DNA of 64,000 nucleotides from DATEKX01 sp963726785 (lineage in GTDB: Bacteria; Acidobacteriota; Blastocatellia; UBA7656). Positions 47,349 to 55,899 of this stretch are shown here, in pieces. The notes under the pieces were generated by a model. The model was not told the origin of the DNA. It made no database searches and worked only from the letters and a program-made list of their open reading frames with translations. The stretch is from positions 1 through 64,000 of the forward strand of contig CAVSDJ010000001.1 of the NCBI GenBank assembly GCA_963726785.1. The letters run 5' to 3'. The position numbers and the translations under genes are program-made. The stretch's first letter is position 1. Each line of letters begins with the position of its first letter.

Positions 47349-48926
47349 ATGACTGAAGCTACGACATACGCAGTCGAGATGCGCGGCGTCACCAAGCGAT
47401 TCGGTGAGGTAGTTGCCAATCGCAATGTCAATCTCAGAGTCGCGGACAAATCCATTCACGCAATCATAGGCGAAAACGGCGCGGGCAAATCCACAGCGAT
47501 GAACATCCTCTACGGTTTTTACAACCCGGACGAGGGCGAAATCCTGATTGACGGCCAGCCGCGCGCCATCAGGAATCCGAGCGACGCCATCAGCTTAGGA
47601 CTCGGCATGGTGCATCAGCATTTCATGCTGGTCGAGCCGCTCACCGTAACTGAAAACATAATCCTCGGCGCAGAACCCATCGCAGGGCTCGCAATTGATT
47701 ACAAAAAAGCTCGCGCGCGAGTGCGCGAAATTTCTGAGCAGTACGGATTGAAAATTGACCCCGATTCGCGAATCAGTCATCTCTCAGTCGGGCAGCAGCA
47801 GCGCGTCGAGATATTGAAGACGCTTTACAGAGGCGCTCGCATACTGATACTCGACGAGCCGACAGCGGTGCTCACGCCTCAGGAAGTCGCAGAGATGTTC
47901 GCTATTCTTCGCGGCCTGCGCGATCAGGGAAAGACCATAATCATCATCACACACAAACTGGCCGAAGTGCTGGCGCTGTCGGACAACATAACCGTCATGC
48001 GCGATGGCGAAGTCGTCGGTAATCTTTCGACTAAGGAAGCGACAGCCGAAGGCCTGGCGCGGCTGATGGTCGGGCGCGAGGTCTTGCTTCGCGTCGAGAA
48101 AGACGCGGCCAAACCGCGCGGCGCTGTGCTGGAGGTTCAAGGCCTCGGCCTTGAAGACGAGAAAGGAAGTTCCGCGCTCGAAGATATTTCATTTGAGGTG
48201 CGCGGCGGAGAGACGCTCGGAATCGCAGGAGTCGAGGGCAACGGTCAGACTGAGTTGATAGAAATAATCGCGGGCCTGCGCAAAGCAAGCAGTGGCTCTG
48301 TGCTGCTGGAAGGGCAATCAATCAACAATCTCGACCCGCACGAGCGCAAACGACGCGGCATCGCGCACATCCCCGAAGACCGTCATCGCAGAGGGCTGCT
48401 ATTATCGTTCGACCTTGCGGGCAATTCGATACTGGGCGTTCACCGCGACCCGCCCATCTCTGGCGCTGTGCTGTTGAATACGAAAGTGATCGAAGAGCGC
48501 GCCGAGCGTCTTGTGAAAGAATACGACGTGAGGCCGCCGAACATCGCTCTGCCCGCGCGCGCGCTGTCGGGCGGCAACCAGCAGAAGCTTATAGTCGCGC
48601 GCGAGTTCGACATCAAGCCTCGACTGATTCTGGTTTCGCAGCCGACGCGCGGCGTTGACATCGGAGCGACAGAATTCATTCATCGCAAGCTGATCGAATT
48701 GCGCGATGCGGGCGCAGCCGTCCTTCTCGTATCGGCTGAACTGGACGAGGTGTTGAGCCTGAGCGACCGCGTAATAGTCATCTACGATGGGCGCATCGTG
48801 GGAGAGGTTGACCCGCGCACCGTAAGCGAAGAAGAGATCGGGTTGATGATGACGGGTGCACAATCAAAGGCCGGGCAAGGTCGCGCCTCCGCTGACCCTC
48901 AATCCCCAACTCCCGACCACCAATAA
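47349..48926 (+). CDS. Nucleoside-type ABC importer ATPase (two NBDs, RbsA-like), 525 aa
   Basis: Duplicated ATP-binding protein of the carbohydrate/nucleoside importer class. NBD1: Walker A GENGAGKST, signature LSVGQQQRVEILKTLYRGARILILDEPTAVL. NBD2: degenerate Walker A GVEGNGQTELI, signature LSGGNQQKLIVAREFDIKPRLILVSQPTRGVDI, as usual for this class. The start ATG at 47349 (MTEATTYAVEMRGVTK) is preferred; the frame extends 18 codons upstream without family sequence. It heads a gene row with two permeases, then purine nucleoside phosphorylase, uridine kinase and cytidine deaminase, strongly pointing to nucleoside uptake. No substrate-binding lipoprotein is encoded here. Confidence 0.93.
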   Translation: MTEATTYAVEMRGVTKRFGEVVANRNVNLRVADKSIHAIIGENGAGKSTAMNILYGFYNPDEGEILIDGQPRAIRNPSDAISLGLGMVHQHFMLVEPLTVTENIILGAEPIAGLAIDYKKARARVREISEQYGLKIDPDSRISHLSVGQQQRVEILKTLYRGARILILDEPTAVLTPQEVAEMFAILRGLRDQGKTIIIITHKLAEVLALSDNITVMRDGEVVGNLSTKEATAEGLARLMVGREVLLRVEKDAAKPRGAVLEVQGLGLEDEKGSSALEDISFEVRGGETLGIAGVEGNGQTELIEIIAGLRKASSGSVLLEGQSINNLDPHERKRRGIAHIPEDRHRRGLLLSFDLAGNSILGVHRDPPISGAVLLNTKVIEERAERLVKEYDVRPPNIALPARALSGGNQQKLIVAREFDIKPRLILVSQPTRGVDIGATEFIHRKLIELRDAGAAVLLVSAELDEVLSLSDRVIVIYDGRIVGEVDPRTVSEEEIGLMMTGAQSKAGQGRASADPQSPTPDHQ

Positions 48927-48931
48927 AATTT

Positions 48932-50026
48932 ATGAAGAGCCTTCTCACAGAATTGATGTATTCGCTGATCGCCGTCGTCGCGGCTTTCCTGGTCGGCGGC
49001 ATAATCGTATGGATGGTCGGCGACAGCCCGATGCTCGTCTATGAGCTTTTCTTTTCGAGCGCATTCGGCTCGGTTGACGGCTTCAGCTACACGCTCTTTT
49101 ACGCGACGCCGTTGATATTCACGGGGCTTGCCGTCGCGGTCGCATTCAAATGCGGGCTGCTCAACATCGGGGCGGAAGGGCAACTCATCGTAGCAGCCTT
49201 CGCAACTGCCTGGGTGGGATTGATGCTGCCCGGCTGGCCTGCATGGATAGTTGTAATCCTTGCGGCGCTTGCTGCCATTATCGTCGGCGGCGCGTGGGCA
49301 GGAATCCCCGGCGTGCTGAAAGCAAAGTTCGGCGCGCACGAAGTCATCACCACGATTATGATGAACTTCATCGCGGTGGCGATTGTGAGTTACCTGACTC
49401 AATATCACTATCGCAAGCAGGGCGATCCGATCTTAGAGACCCTGCCGATAGCCGAAGTGCAAAACGGCGTGCTCGTAGGGCCGCACATTCCGCGACTACA
49501 TGACTTGCTTGCGCCGTTCGGAATAAACTTTCCCGCGCATGTGCCTTTGAACCTGGCGTTCTTGTTGGCGGTTGTGGCGTGCGGACTGGTTTACGTTTTT
49601 TTGTGGAAGACGAAATGGGGCTACGAGCTACGAGCAGTCGGCATCAGCCCATCGGCGGCAGAGTACGGAGGCATTTCAATCTCGCGCAACGTCGTGTTAG
49701 CGATGGTGCTTTCGGGAATGCTTGCGGGGATGGTCGGCATCAACGAAGTGCTCGGATACCGTTATCGTTATTACGATGGATTTTCGGCGGGGTATGGCTT
49801 CGCCGGAATAGCCGTCGCGCTTCTAGGTCGCAATCATCCTGTGGGCGTGTTGTTTGCGGCGATACTGTTTGGCGCGCTCGACCGTTCAAAACTGTTCATA
49901 GACATTTTCACCGACAAGGTTTCAAAAGACTGGACGGTGATCTTGCAAGCCATAGTCATTCTCTTCGTCGCCTGCGAAGCGATATTTCGCGGCGGCGCAA
50001 AGCGGCTGATTCGAGGAAGAGTGTAA
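48932..50026 (+). CDS. Nucleoside-type ABC permease 1, 364 aa
   Basis: Membrane permease of the BPD_transp_2 (branched/nucleoside) type with about ten hydrophobic segments. Typical sequence: FYATPLIFTGLAVAVAFKCGLLNIGAEGQLIVAAF, KFGAHEVITTIMMNFIA, ELRAVGISPSAAEYGGIS, and MLAGMVGINEVLGYRYRY. The glycine-rich NIGAEGQ motif is a hallmark. Starts 5 bases after the ATPase. Its natural neighbour, permease 2, is separated by the IS200-like unit at 50092-50717. Confidence 0.93.
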   Translation: MKSLLTELMYSLIAVVAAFLVGGIIVWMVGDSPMLVYELFFSSAFGSVDGFSYTLFYATPLIFTGLAVAVAFKCGLLNIGAEGQLIVAAFATAWVGLMLPGWPAWIVVILAALAAIIVGGAWAGIPGVLKAKFGAHEVITTIMMNFIAVAIVSYLTQYHYRKQGDPILETLPIAEVQNGVLVGPHIPRLHDLLAPFGINFPAHVPLNLAFLLAVVACGLVYVFLWKTKWGYELRAVGISPSAAEYGGISISRNVVLAMVLSGMLAGMVGINEVLGYRYRYYDGFSAGYGFAGIAVALLGRNHPVGVLFAAILFGALDRSKLFIDIFTDKVSKDWTVILQAIVILFVACEAIFRGGAKRLIRGRV

Positions 50027-50091
50027 ACCGTGGTTAGAGATCAGTGGTTAGTGCTCGGTGTTCAACGGGTGGTCAGCATTTAGCGTTGTTG

Positions 50092-50717
50092 TTAGCTCCA
50101 TAGGAGCGACCTGTCTATAGTAACGATGACGAAACATAAACCGTAGCTCCGTAGGAGCGACCTGTTTTTGGATGGCTAATACGTACACCCAGATTTATAT
50201 ACAGATGGTTTTTGCCGTGAGCGCGAGACAATGCCTGATTGCAAAAGCTTTCAAAGAAGAACTAAACAAATATATTGCTGGGATCTATAGAAGGCGAGAA
50301 GCAAAAGCTGATAGCTATAAACGGAATGCCTGATCATATTCATATTTTAATCGGGTTGAAACCTGATATGGCTTTGTCAAATTTGGTTGGAGAGATCAAA
50401 GCATCTTCATCGAACTTTATAAACGGAAAGCGCTGGATAAAAGGGAAGTTCAGTTGGCAGGAAGGTTTTGGCGGTTTTTCATATTCTCATTTGCAGTTGA
50501 GCGCGGTAGCAAGATATATCGAAAATCAAGAGGCGCATCACGCCAAGAGATCATTTAAAGAAGAATATATGGAAATGCTCAGTAGATTTAATGTCGAGCA
50601 CGACGAGAGATATGTTTTCAAATGGATAGAAAATGAATGATCAACAGGTCGCTCCTACGGAGCTACAGTTTATCTAGCAACAATATTACTATAGACAGGT
50701 CGCTCCTACGGAGCTAA
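50092..50717 (+). mobile_element. IS200-like/REP-associated tyrosine transposase unit inside the nucleoside operon
   Basis: A 626-base unit. The left end has two REP-like hairpins, TTAGCTCCATAGGAGCGACC (from 50092) and GTAGCTCCGTAGGAGCGACC (from 50143); the right end has the same two in inverse order and orientation (50644-50665 and 50686-50717). The outer pair matches over 31 bases with one mismatch, the inner pair over about 30. Each repeat forms GCTCC-NTA-GGAGC hairpins. A TnpA-like gene lies between. This layout fits a RAYT/REPIN-type transposon. Confidence 0.8.
50172..50640 (+). CDS. IS200/RAYT-type Y1 transposase (TnpA), one frameshift
   Basis: Single-domain HUH/Y1 transposase of about 155 residues. 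Start ATG 50172 (MANTYTQIYIQMVFAVSARQ), then after one extra base near 50283 the frame continues EGEKQKLIAINGMPDHIHILIGL, with the HxH metal motif (HIH), and SYSHLQLSAVARYIENQEAHH, containing the catalytic Tyr region. The C-terminus is FKEEYMEMLSRFNVEHDERYVFKWI, typical for this group. Removing one T restores a complete protein, so it may be active. It is the only gene in the REP-bounded unit. Confidence 0.88.
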
Positions 50718-50777
50718 GAGGCAGCTAAAATCTGTGATGCTATTGAGCGCATATATTGCGCGGTGCCGTGTGAAATC

Positions 50778-51716
50778 ATGCTTAGAAACATCATCAATCT
50801 ATCGTTGCTGGCTTCGATGATAAGGCTTTCGACGCCGCTGATACTGGCCGCGCTCGGCGGGATGTATTCAGAGCGCAGCGGCGTAATCAATATCGCGCTC
50901 GAAGGTATAATGCTGGCCGGAGCCTTTACGGCGGCGGCGGTGACCGTCTTCACGCAAAATCCATGGATCGGATTGATGGCGGCGGCGGTCGCGGGGGTGA
51001 TGGTCGCGCTCATCCATGCGGTCGCGTCAATCCAGTTCAAGGCAGATCAAGTCGTCGTCGGCACTGCAATCAATATTTTGTTTCTCGGCGTGCCTGCTCT
51101 GGTGTCGGGCGCGCTGTTTGAATCAACCGGCTCGACTCCGCAACTGCCCCGCGAGCAGACGCTGCCCGATTGGAACATCCCCGGGATTGAAAGCATTCCT
51201 GTCTTGAGCCAGTTGCTTTCGGGCCACAAGCCGATTGTTTACATTGCGCTGGCTGCTGTGCCGATCAGTTATTATGTTTTATTTCGCACACGGTTCGGGC
51301 TGCGCTTGCGCGCTGTGGGCGAAAACCCCGAAGCTGCCGATACGGCGGGCGTAAGCGTAGCTCGGATGCGCTATGCAGGAGTGATGTTGAGCGGGTTGCT
51401 TGCAGGCATAGGCGGCGCTTATCTTTCAATCGGACAGAACTCGCTGTTCACGCGCAATATGACTGCCGGTCGCGGGTTCATCGCGCTTGCGGCTTTGATA
51501 TTCGGCAAATGGCATCCGGTCGGCGCGTTCCTCGCGTGTTTATTGTTTGGACTTGCCGATGCGATTTCGATTCGAATGCAAGGCGTGGTGGACATTCCTG
51601 TGCAGTTCATTCAGATCATCCCGTATGTGCTGACGCTTGTTGTGCTGGCTGGCTTCATCGGTCGCGCGATACCTCCGCGCGCGATTGGCATACCATATGT
51701 AAAAGAGAACAGGTGA
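50778..51716 (+). CDS. Nucleoside-type ABC permease 2, 312 aa
   Basis: Second membrane permease of the same importer: PLILAALGGMYSERSGVINIALEGIMLAGAF, LRAVGENPEAADTAGVSVARMRYAGVMLSGLLAGIGGAYLSIGQ and TAGRGFIALAALIFGKWHPVGAF are class motifs, with about eight hydrophobic segments. The ATG at 50778 fits the family better than the first in-frame codon at 50763. No good ribosome binding site is visible; the native leader was probably altered by the insertion of the REP-bounded transposon just upstream. It pairs with permease 1 in a heterodimer. Confidence 0.92.
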   Translation: MLRNIINLSLLASMIRLSTPLILAALGGMYSERSGVINIALEGIMLAGAFTAAAVTVFTQNPWIGLMAAAVAGVMVALIHAVASIQFKADQVVVGTAINILFLGVPALVSGALFESTGSTPQLPREQTLPDWNIPGIESIPVLSQLLSGHKPIVYIALAAVPISYYVLFRTRFGLRLRAVGENPEAADTAGVSVARMRYAGVMLSGLLAGIGGAYLSIGQNSLFTRNMTAGRGFIALAALIFGKWHPVGAFLACLLFGLADAISIRMQGVVDIPVQFIQIIPYVLTLVVLAGFIGRAIPPRAIGIPYVKENR

Positions 51717-51734
51717 TAGACCTCTGATTCGGCT

Positions 51735-52577
51735 ATGACGATACCACTTTATGAAAGAGCAGCAGAAGCGGCGCGCTACATCAGCGTGAAGGCCGCAGGG
51801 CGCACGCCTCGCGCGGCAATTGTGCTTGGGTCGGGATTGGGCGGCGTGGCTGACGCGATCACGGATGCGGTCGAGATTCCTTATGATGAGATACCTCACT
51901 TTGTTCGCTCGACCGTCGAAGGCCACGCGGGCAAATTGATCCTCGGCTCGTTGAGCGGCGTGGATGTGGCCGTGATGAAAGGACGGTTTCATTTCTACGA
52001 AGGCTACACGATGGAAGAGACCACTCTCCCCGTGCGCGTGTTCTCGCTGATGGGCATAAAGACTATTGTGCTGACGAACGCAGCGGGCGGCACAGCGCCG
52101 CACCTGTCGCCGGGGTCGCTAATGCTCATCACAGACCATATAAACATGATGGGAGACAATCCGCTACGTGGGCCGAACGACAACCGCTTCGGCCCGCGCT
52201 TTCCCGACATGACGGCGGTCTACACGCCTGCCTACATTGAAATCGCTAAGACGGTCGCGCGCGAGATGAGCCTCGATCTTTCGGAAGGCGTTTATCTCGG
52301 TTTGCGCGGCCCCTCTTACGAAACGCCCGCCGAAGTGCGAATGTACGCGAAGCTCGGAGGCGACGCCTTAGGGATGTCTACCGTCGCAGAAGTGACGGTC
52401 GCTCGCCACTGCGGCATGAAGGTGTTAGCCATCTCCTGCATCACGAATGTTGCAGCCGGGCTTACTCGCAACGAGATCAATCACCAGGAAGTGATGGACG
52501 TAGGCGCTCGCGCAGGCCGCCAACTCGGCGAATTGATTCTGCGCGTCGTGCCGCGACTTGTGGCGGACGAGGGATGA
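51735..52577 (+). CDS. punA: Purine-nucleoside phosphorylase, 280 aa
   Basis: Trimeric-type PNP converting (deoxy)inosine or guanosine plus phosphate to base and (deoxy)ribose-1-phosphate. Diagnostic: IVLGSGLGGVADAI, IPHFVRSTVEGHAGKLI, KGRFHFYEGYTMEETTLPVR, LTNAAGGTAPHLSPGSLMLITDHIN, GLRGPSYETPAEVRM and MSTVAEVTVARHCGM. Length and motifs are complete. It begins 18 bases after permease 2 and so belongs to the same transcription unit, handling the imported nucleosides. Confidence 0.95.
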   Translation: MTIPLYERAAEAARYISVKAAGRTPRAAIVLGSGLGGVADAITDAVEIPYDEIPHFVRSTVEGHAGKLILGSLSGVDVAVMKGRFHFYEGYTMEETTLPVRVFSLMGIKTIVLTNAAGGTAPHLSPGSLMLITDHINMMGDNPLRGPNDNRFGPRFPDMTAVYTPAYIEIAKTVAREMSLDLSEGVYLGLRGPSYETPAEVRMYAKLGGDALGMSTVAEVTVARHCGMKVLAISCITNVAAGLTRNEINHQEVMDVGARAGRQLGELILRVVPRLVADEG

Positions 52578-52647
52578 ATCACCGTTCAGAATTGAAATTG
52601 AAATTTCTCTATTCATCCTTCCGCCATCATCCATTAAAATAGCCGCT

Positions 52648-53253
52648 ATGATAATCGGCATAAGTGGCGGCACAGGTTCCGGCAAGACGACCGTCGCACA
52701 GAAGATAATCGCATCGGTCGGCGCTGATAATGTTGTTTATCTTCAGCAGGACGCTTACTATCGCAACCTCGGCGATATGCCTATAGAATTGCGCCACAAC
52801 GTCAACTTCGATCACCCCAACGCATTAGACAATGATCTGCTGATGAATCACATCGAAGCCCTGCGCGCGGGTGAAAGCATAGAGCAACCCATCTACGATT
52901 ACGCTACGCATTCGCGCAAAGCCGAAACCTTTCACGTAGAAGCACGCCCTGTCATAATCGTCGAAGGCATTCTCGTATTCGTTGATGCGCAGATGCGCCA
53001 GTTGATGGATCTGAAGATATTCGTTGACGCAGATGCCGACATCCGTTTCATCAGAAGATTAGACCGCGACGTTCACGAGCGAGCAAGGAGCGTCGAATCA
53101 ATCATCTCGCAATACACAACGACCGTCAGGCCCATGCACCTGCAGTTTGTCGAGCCATCGAAACGCTATGCTGATATAATCATTCCAGAGGGCGGCCACA
53201 ACGATGTGGGTATTGATCTGGTCACTGGAAAGATAAAGACCATTTGCGGATGA
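52648..53253 (+). CDS. udk: Uridine kinase, 201 aa
   Basis: Phosphorylates uridine/cytidine with ATP or GTP in the cytoplasm. P-loop GISGGTGSGKTTVAQKI at the N-terminus, YLQQDAYYRN, NFDHPNALDNDLL, YDYATHSRKAE and RRLDRDVHERARS are family motifs. The start ATG at 52648 is natural; the frame extends 30 codons upstream without homology. Part of the nucleoside operon. Confidence 0.95.
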   Translation: MIIGISGGTGSGKTTVAQKIIASVGADNVVYLQQDAYYRNLGDMPIELRHNVNFDHPNALDNDLLMNHIEALRAGESIEQPIYDYATHSRKAETFHVEARPVIIVEGILVFVDAQMRQLMDLKIFVDADADIRFIRRLDRDVHERARSVESIISQYTTTVRPMHLQFVEPSKRYADIIIPEGGHNDVGIDLVTGKIKTICG

Positions 53254-53270
53254 TGTGATTGGAGTAAAAG

Positions 53271-53693
53271 ATGGCGAAGAGAAGTACGATGAGTGATGAT
53301 GAATTGATCGAGCGGGCAAAGAAAGCCCGCCTCGCCGCACATGCGCCTTATTCGCATTTCGAGGTGGGGGCGGCGCTGCTTACGACGGACGGGCGCGTAT
53401 ACACGGGATGCAATATAGAAAATTCCGCTTACGGACTTTCGATGTGCGCCGAACGCGTGGCGATATTCAAAGCCGTGAGCGAAGGCGCGGAAGGGATTTT
53501 GAAGGTAGCTGTAATCACAGACCACGAAAACCTCACGCCCCCGTGCGGTTGTTGTCGCCAGATGATCTGGGAGTTCGCAAGCGAAGAGACCGATGTGATA
53601 ATGGCAAACCTCGACGGCGATGTCCGCAAGTTCGAGATCAAAGAATTATTGCCCGAAGCCTTTGACTCGCGCTTCCTCGAAGGCGTCGGGTGA
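53271..53693 (+). CDS. cdd: Cytidine deaminase, 140 aa
   Basis: Homotetrameric-type cytidine deaminase converting cytidine to uridine. Zinc ligands: Cys in the CAER motif (GLSMCAERVAIFKA, with the catalytic Glu) and two Cys in PCGCCRQMIWEF. PYSHFEVGAALLT binds the substrate. Last gene of the nucleoside import and salvage row, 17 bases after udk. Confidence 0.96.
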   Translation: MAKRSTMSDDELIERAKKARLAAHAPYSHFEVGAALLTTDGRVYTGCNIENSAYGLSMCAERVAIFKAVSEGAEGILKVAVITDHENLTPPCGCCRQMIWEFASEETDVIMANLDGDVRKFEIKELLPEAFDSRFLEGVG

Positions 53694-53717
53694 AATAGTA
53701 AACACCGTTACTCCAAA

Positions 53718-54215
53718 CTAATATTTTTCCTGTTCCGCAAGTTTTTCTGCTCTCTTTTTTTCAGTCCTCGCTTCAAGCGGTCCCGCGAGCGCGAGGATTA
53801 TCAAAGTAAAAAAAGTGCTCAACAACGCTACGCCCAGGCTGCCCAATCCGACCGCCACGCCTATAGCTGCTGTCATCCAAACACCCGCCGCTGTTGTCAG
53901 CCCCTGTATATCTCGCTCTTCATTCAGTTTGAGAATAGAGCCAGCCCCAATAAAACCGATTCCGGTAACGATGCCCTGAATTACTCGCGATAAGCCATCA
54001 GAAGCCATCCCGACTCCAGAGCAAGCCAGAATGAAAACGGCTGTGCCGAGGCAGACTAATATATGCGTTCGCAACCCTGCTGGCTTGCCCGCTTTCTCTC
54101 GCTGAATTCCCACGATAGCGCCAAGCAGTGTGGCGGCCATCAGCCGAATAATCGCATGCATCAACTGCCTCATGTCAGGTAGCCCAGAAGTTAGCTCCTC
54201 CCAGAAAATATCCAT
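53718..54215 (-). CDS. MgtC/SapB-family membrane protein, 165 aa
   Basis: Small polytopic membrane protein: MRQLMHAIIRLMAATLLGAIVGIQREKAGKPAGLRTHILVCLGTAVFILA, with the family's GIQRE and GLRTHILV motifs, then GIVTGIGFIGAGSILK, LTTAAGVWMTAAIGVAVG. Lacks the C-terminal cytoplasmic domain of enteric MgtC, as most bacterial members do. Function in this group (Mg or pH adaptation) is unclear. Convergent with cdd. Confidence 0.9.
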   Translation of the reverse strand: MDIFWEELTSGLPDMRQLMHAIIRLMAATLLGAIVGIQREKAGKPAGLRTHILVCLGTAVFILACSGVGMASDGLSRVIQGIVTGIGFIGAGSILKLNEERDIQGLTTAAGVWMTAAIGVAVGLGSLGVALLSTFFTLIILALAGPLEARTEKKRAEKLAEQEKY

Positions 54216-54248
54216 TATTGATTCCCCCTGATTCTTTAATCGCCCGGC

Positions 54249-55631
54249 TTATTTTAACAGGTCGCGGCCTTCGGCTGTCGGCAAGCTGACTCTCAACAAA
54301 CCTGCAAGCGTAGGCGCGACATCGCGCATATCAATTCGACCCAGGTTGCGACCCTTTGGCACACCCGGCCCCGCGATGAAAAATGACGCTTCCATCTCTC
54401 GCATATCAGGCAGGTATCCATGAGTTCCGCCCGGCCTGCCTGTCGCGACCACAGGCCCTTCAAAACTGTTGCCGAGCCTGTAGCCCGCGCTTGCGCTGAC
54501 TACGAAAGCAGCGTTCGGAAAGCCGCCCGTCTTTTTTATCTCCGATTCATCCAGCACTCGTTCGATACCGTTGGCCTTGTCGCTTGCCAGTCGTTTCAAA
54601 ACATCCGCGACTTTCTTGCGAGCCTCTTCGTCTTTGGAATCCGCAAGCATCACGGCAGCAGACCCGCCCGCATACCACGCGAATGCGCGCCACGCCTTTA
54701 CCTTGCCTTTCGCGTCGAGTTCGATCAACCCCGCTTCGCGCAGGGCTGCGTTGATGTTTATCACTTTGTCCGTGCGCATAAATCCGTGATCAGATACTAC
54801 GCAGATTATGGCTTGCCCCGCGCCGACTCTTTCAGCCGCGCTTCGTATCTGGCCTACGAGCTTGTCTATCTCTTCGAGCGCGGCGAATGTCGCTTGACTG
54901 TAAGGGCCGCTCGAATGCTCTTCGGTATCGAGACCTCCGAGATAACAGGTCATAAAACGCGGCTTCTTTTTTTCGAGAACGTATGCGATGAAAGCGGCGC
55001 GGCGACGGTCTCCCGCAATAGTGTAGTCGTTGCCATCAGCAAAAGGCCCAATCGCGCGTTCGGCTTCGGCGAGCAAGCCCGGAGTCGAAAGCGCGCGAAT
55101 CACTTTCAAATCGTCAGGAGTCGAAGTACGCCAATACTGAACTATGTTGTATTCGATGTTCGCTCCGACTGTTACGGGCCAGTCAACGCTCGCTGTCACG
55201 AGTCCCGCTTTGCGAGCCGCATCCCAAAGCGTAGGGACTTTGATGTCTTCAGCATACCAGTACCAGCCATCGCTGTTCTTGCCGTGTGGGTCGAATGGTG
55301 TGTTGGCAAGGATGCCGTGCCTGCCAGGCGAAACGCCTGTGACCATTGTCGTGTGGTTTGGATAAGTCACAGTCGGAAACGCAGGGATAACGCCCGAAGC
55401 GTGCGCGCCTTCCAGAAGTAAACGGCGCAGGTTCGGAATCTTCAAACCGTGCTTATCGGCTTCGATTACATAATCAGGTTTCAGCCCATCAATTGAAAGA
55501 AGCACGACAGGCGCAGTCGCCCGCGCCTGATTTGCACCCGCTAAAAACGGCGCGAGCAGAACCAGTGATAAGAGAACCAGCGCAAGAATCTTCTTAGGCA
55601 CTTTTTCCTCCAGTGATTTGCTGCCAGTCAT
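54249..55631 (-). CDS. Secreted alkaline phosphatase-superfamily phosphodiesterase/pyrophosphatase, 460 aa
   Basis: Type I phosphodiesterase/nucleotide pyrophosphatase-like enzyme. A signal peptide (ILALVLLSLVLLAPFLAGANQA) is followed by the first metal/nucleophile block VVLLSIDGLKPDYV, then GVIPAFPTVTYPNHTTMVTGVSPGRHGIL with the nucleophile Thr, DWPVTVGANI, and metal ligands in YLGGLDTEEHSSGPYS and VSDHGFMRTDKVI, GTHGYLP. All expected metal-binding Asp/His residues can be matched. It hydrolyses phosphodiesters or pyrophosphates outside the cytoplasm. It is upstream of the MgtC-like gene on the same strand. Confidence 0.9.
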   Translation of the reverse strand: MTGSKSLEEKVPKKILALVLLSLVLLAPFLAGANQARATAPVVLLSIDGLKPDYVIEADKHGLKIPNLRRLLLEGAHASGVIPAFPTVTYPNHTTMVTGVSPGRHGILANTPFDPHGKNSDGWYWYAEDIKVPTLWDAARKAGLVTASVDWPVTVGANIEYNIVQYWRTSTPDDLKVIRALSTPGLLAEAERAIGPFADGNDYTIAGDRRRAAFIAYVLEKKKPRFMTCYLGGLDTEEHSSGPYSQATFAALEEIDKLVGQIRSAAERVGAGQAIICVVSDHGFMRTDKVININAALREAGLIELDAKGKVKAWRAFAWYAGGSAAVMLADSKDEEARKKVADVLKRLASDKANGIERVLDESEIKKTGGFPNAAFVVSASAGYRLGNSFEGPVVATGRPGGTHGYLPDMREMEASFFIAGPGVPKGRNLGRIDMRDVAPTLAGLLRVSLPTAEGRDLLK

Positions 55632-55686
55632 ATCTCACAAAGCGCAGAGACCTGGCAAGGCATAAGTTGTTTGAATTAAAAGTCAG

Positions 55687-55778
55687 TTCACCGCAGAGAC
55701 GCAGAGGACGCAGAGATTACGCAGAGGTTTAATTATTACTCTGCGCCCCCTCCGCGTCCTCTGCGTCTCTGCGGTGAA
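55687..55778. repeat. Intergenic palindrome, TTCACCGCAGAG family, copy 5
   Basis: TTCACCGCAGAGACGCAGAG ... CTCTGCGTCTCTGCGGTGAA, with a central GCAGAGG/CTCTGCG palindrome. It is in the gap between divergently transcribed genes (phosphodiesterase and deaminase), so it cannot be only a terminator. Confidence 0.87.
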
Positions 55779-55899
55779 TTGGTTCTGCATTAAAAGCCTC
55801 TATTTCCGATAGATGTCGCGAGCGGCTTTATCAGAAATACGGCAGCAAGATATACTGAGGCGATTTGAATTTGCACTGAACCGAAGCGGAGGATAACGC

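Noticed and set aside
50027..50171. Terminator after permease 1
   Set aside because: The hairpins belong to the REP-like ends of the transposon unit and lack a T tract.
54420..55421. 333-residue plus-strand ORF opposite the phosphodiesterase
   Set aside because: Arg-rich shadow of a clear GC-rich gene with intact catalytic motifs on the minus strand; no domain of its own.
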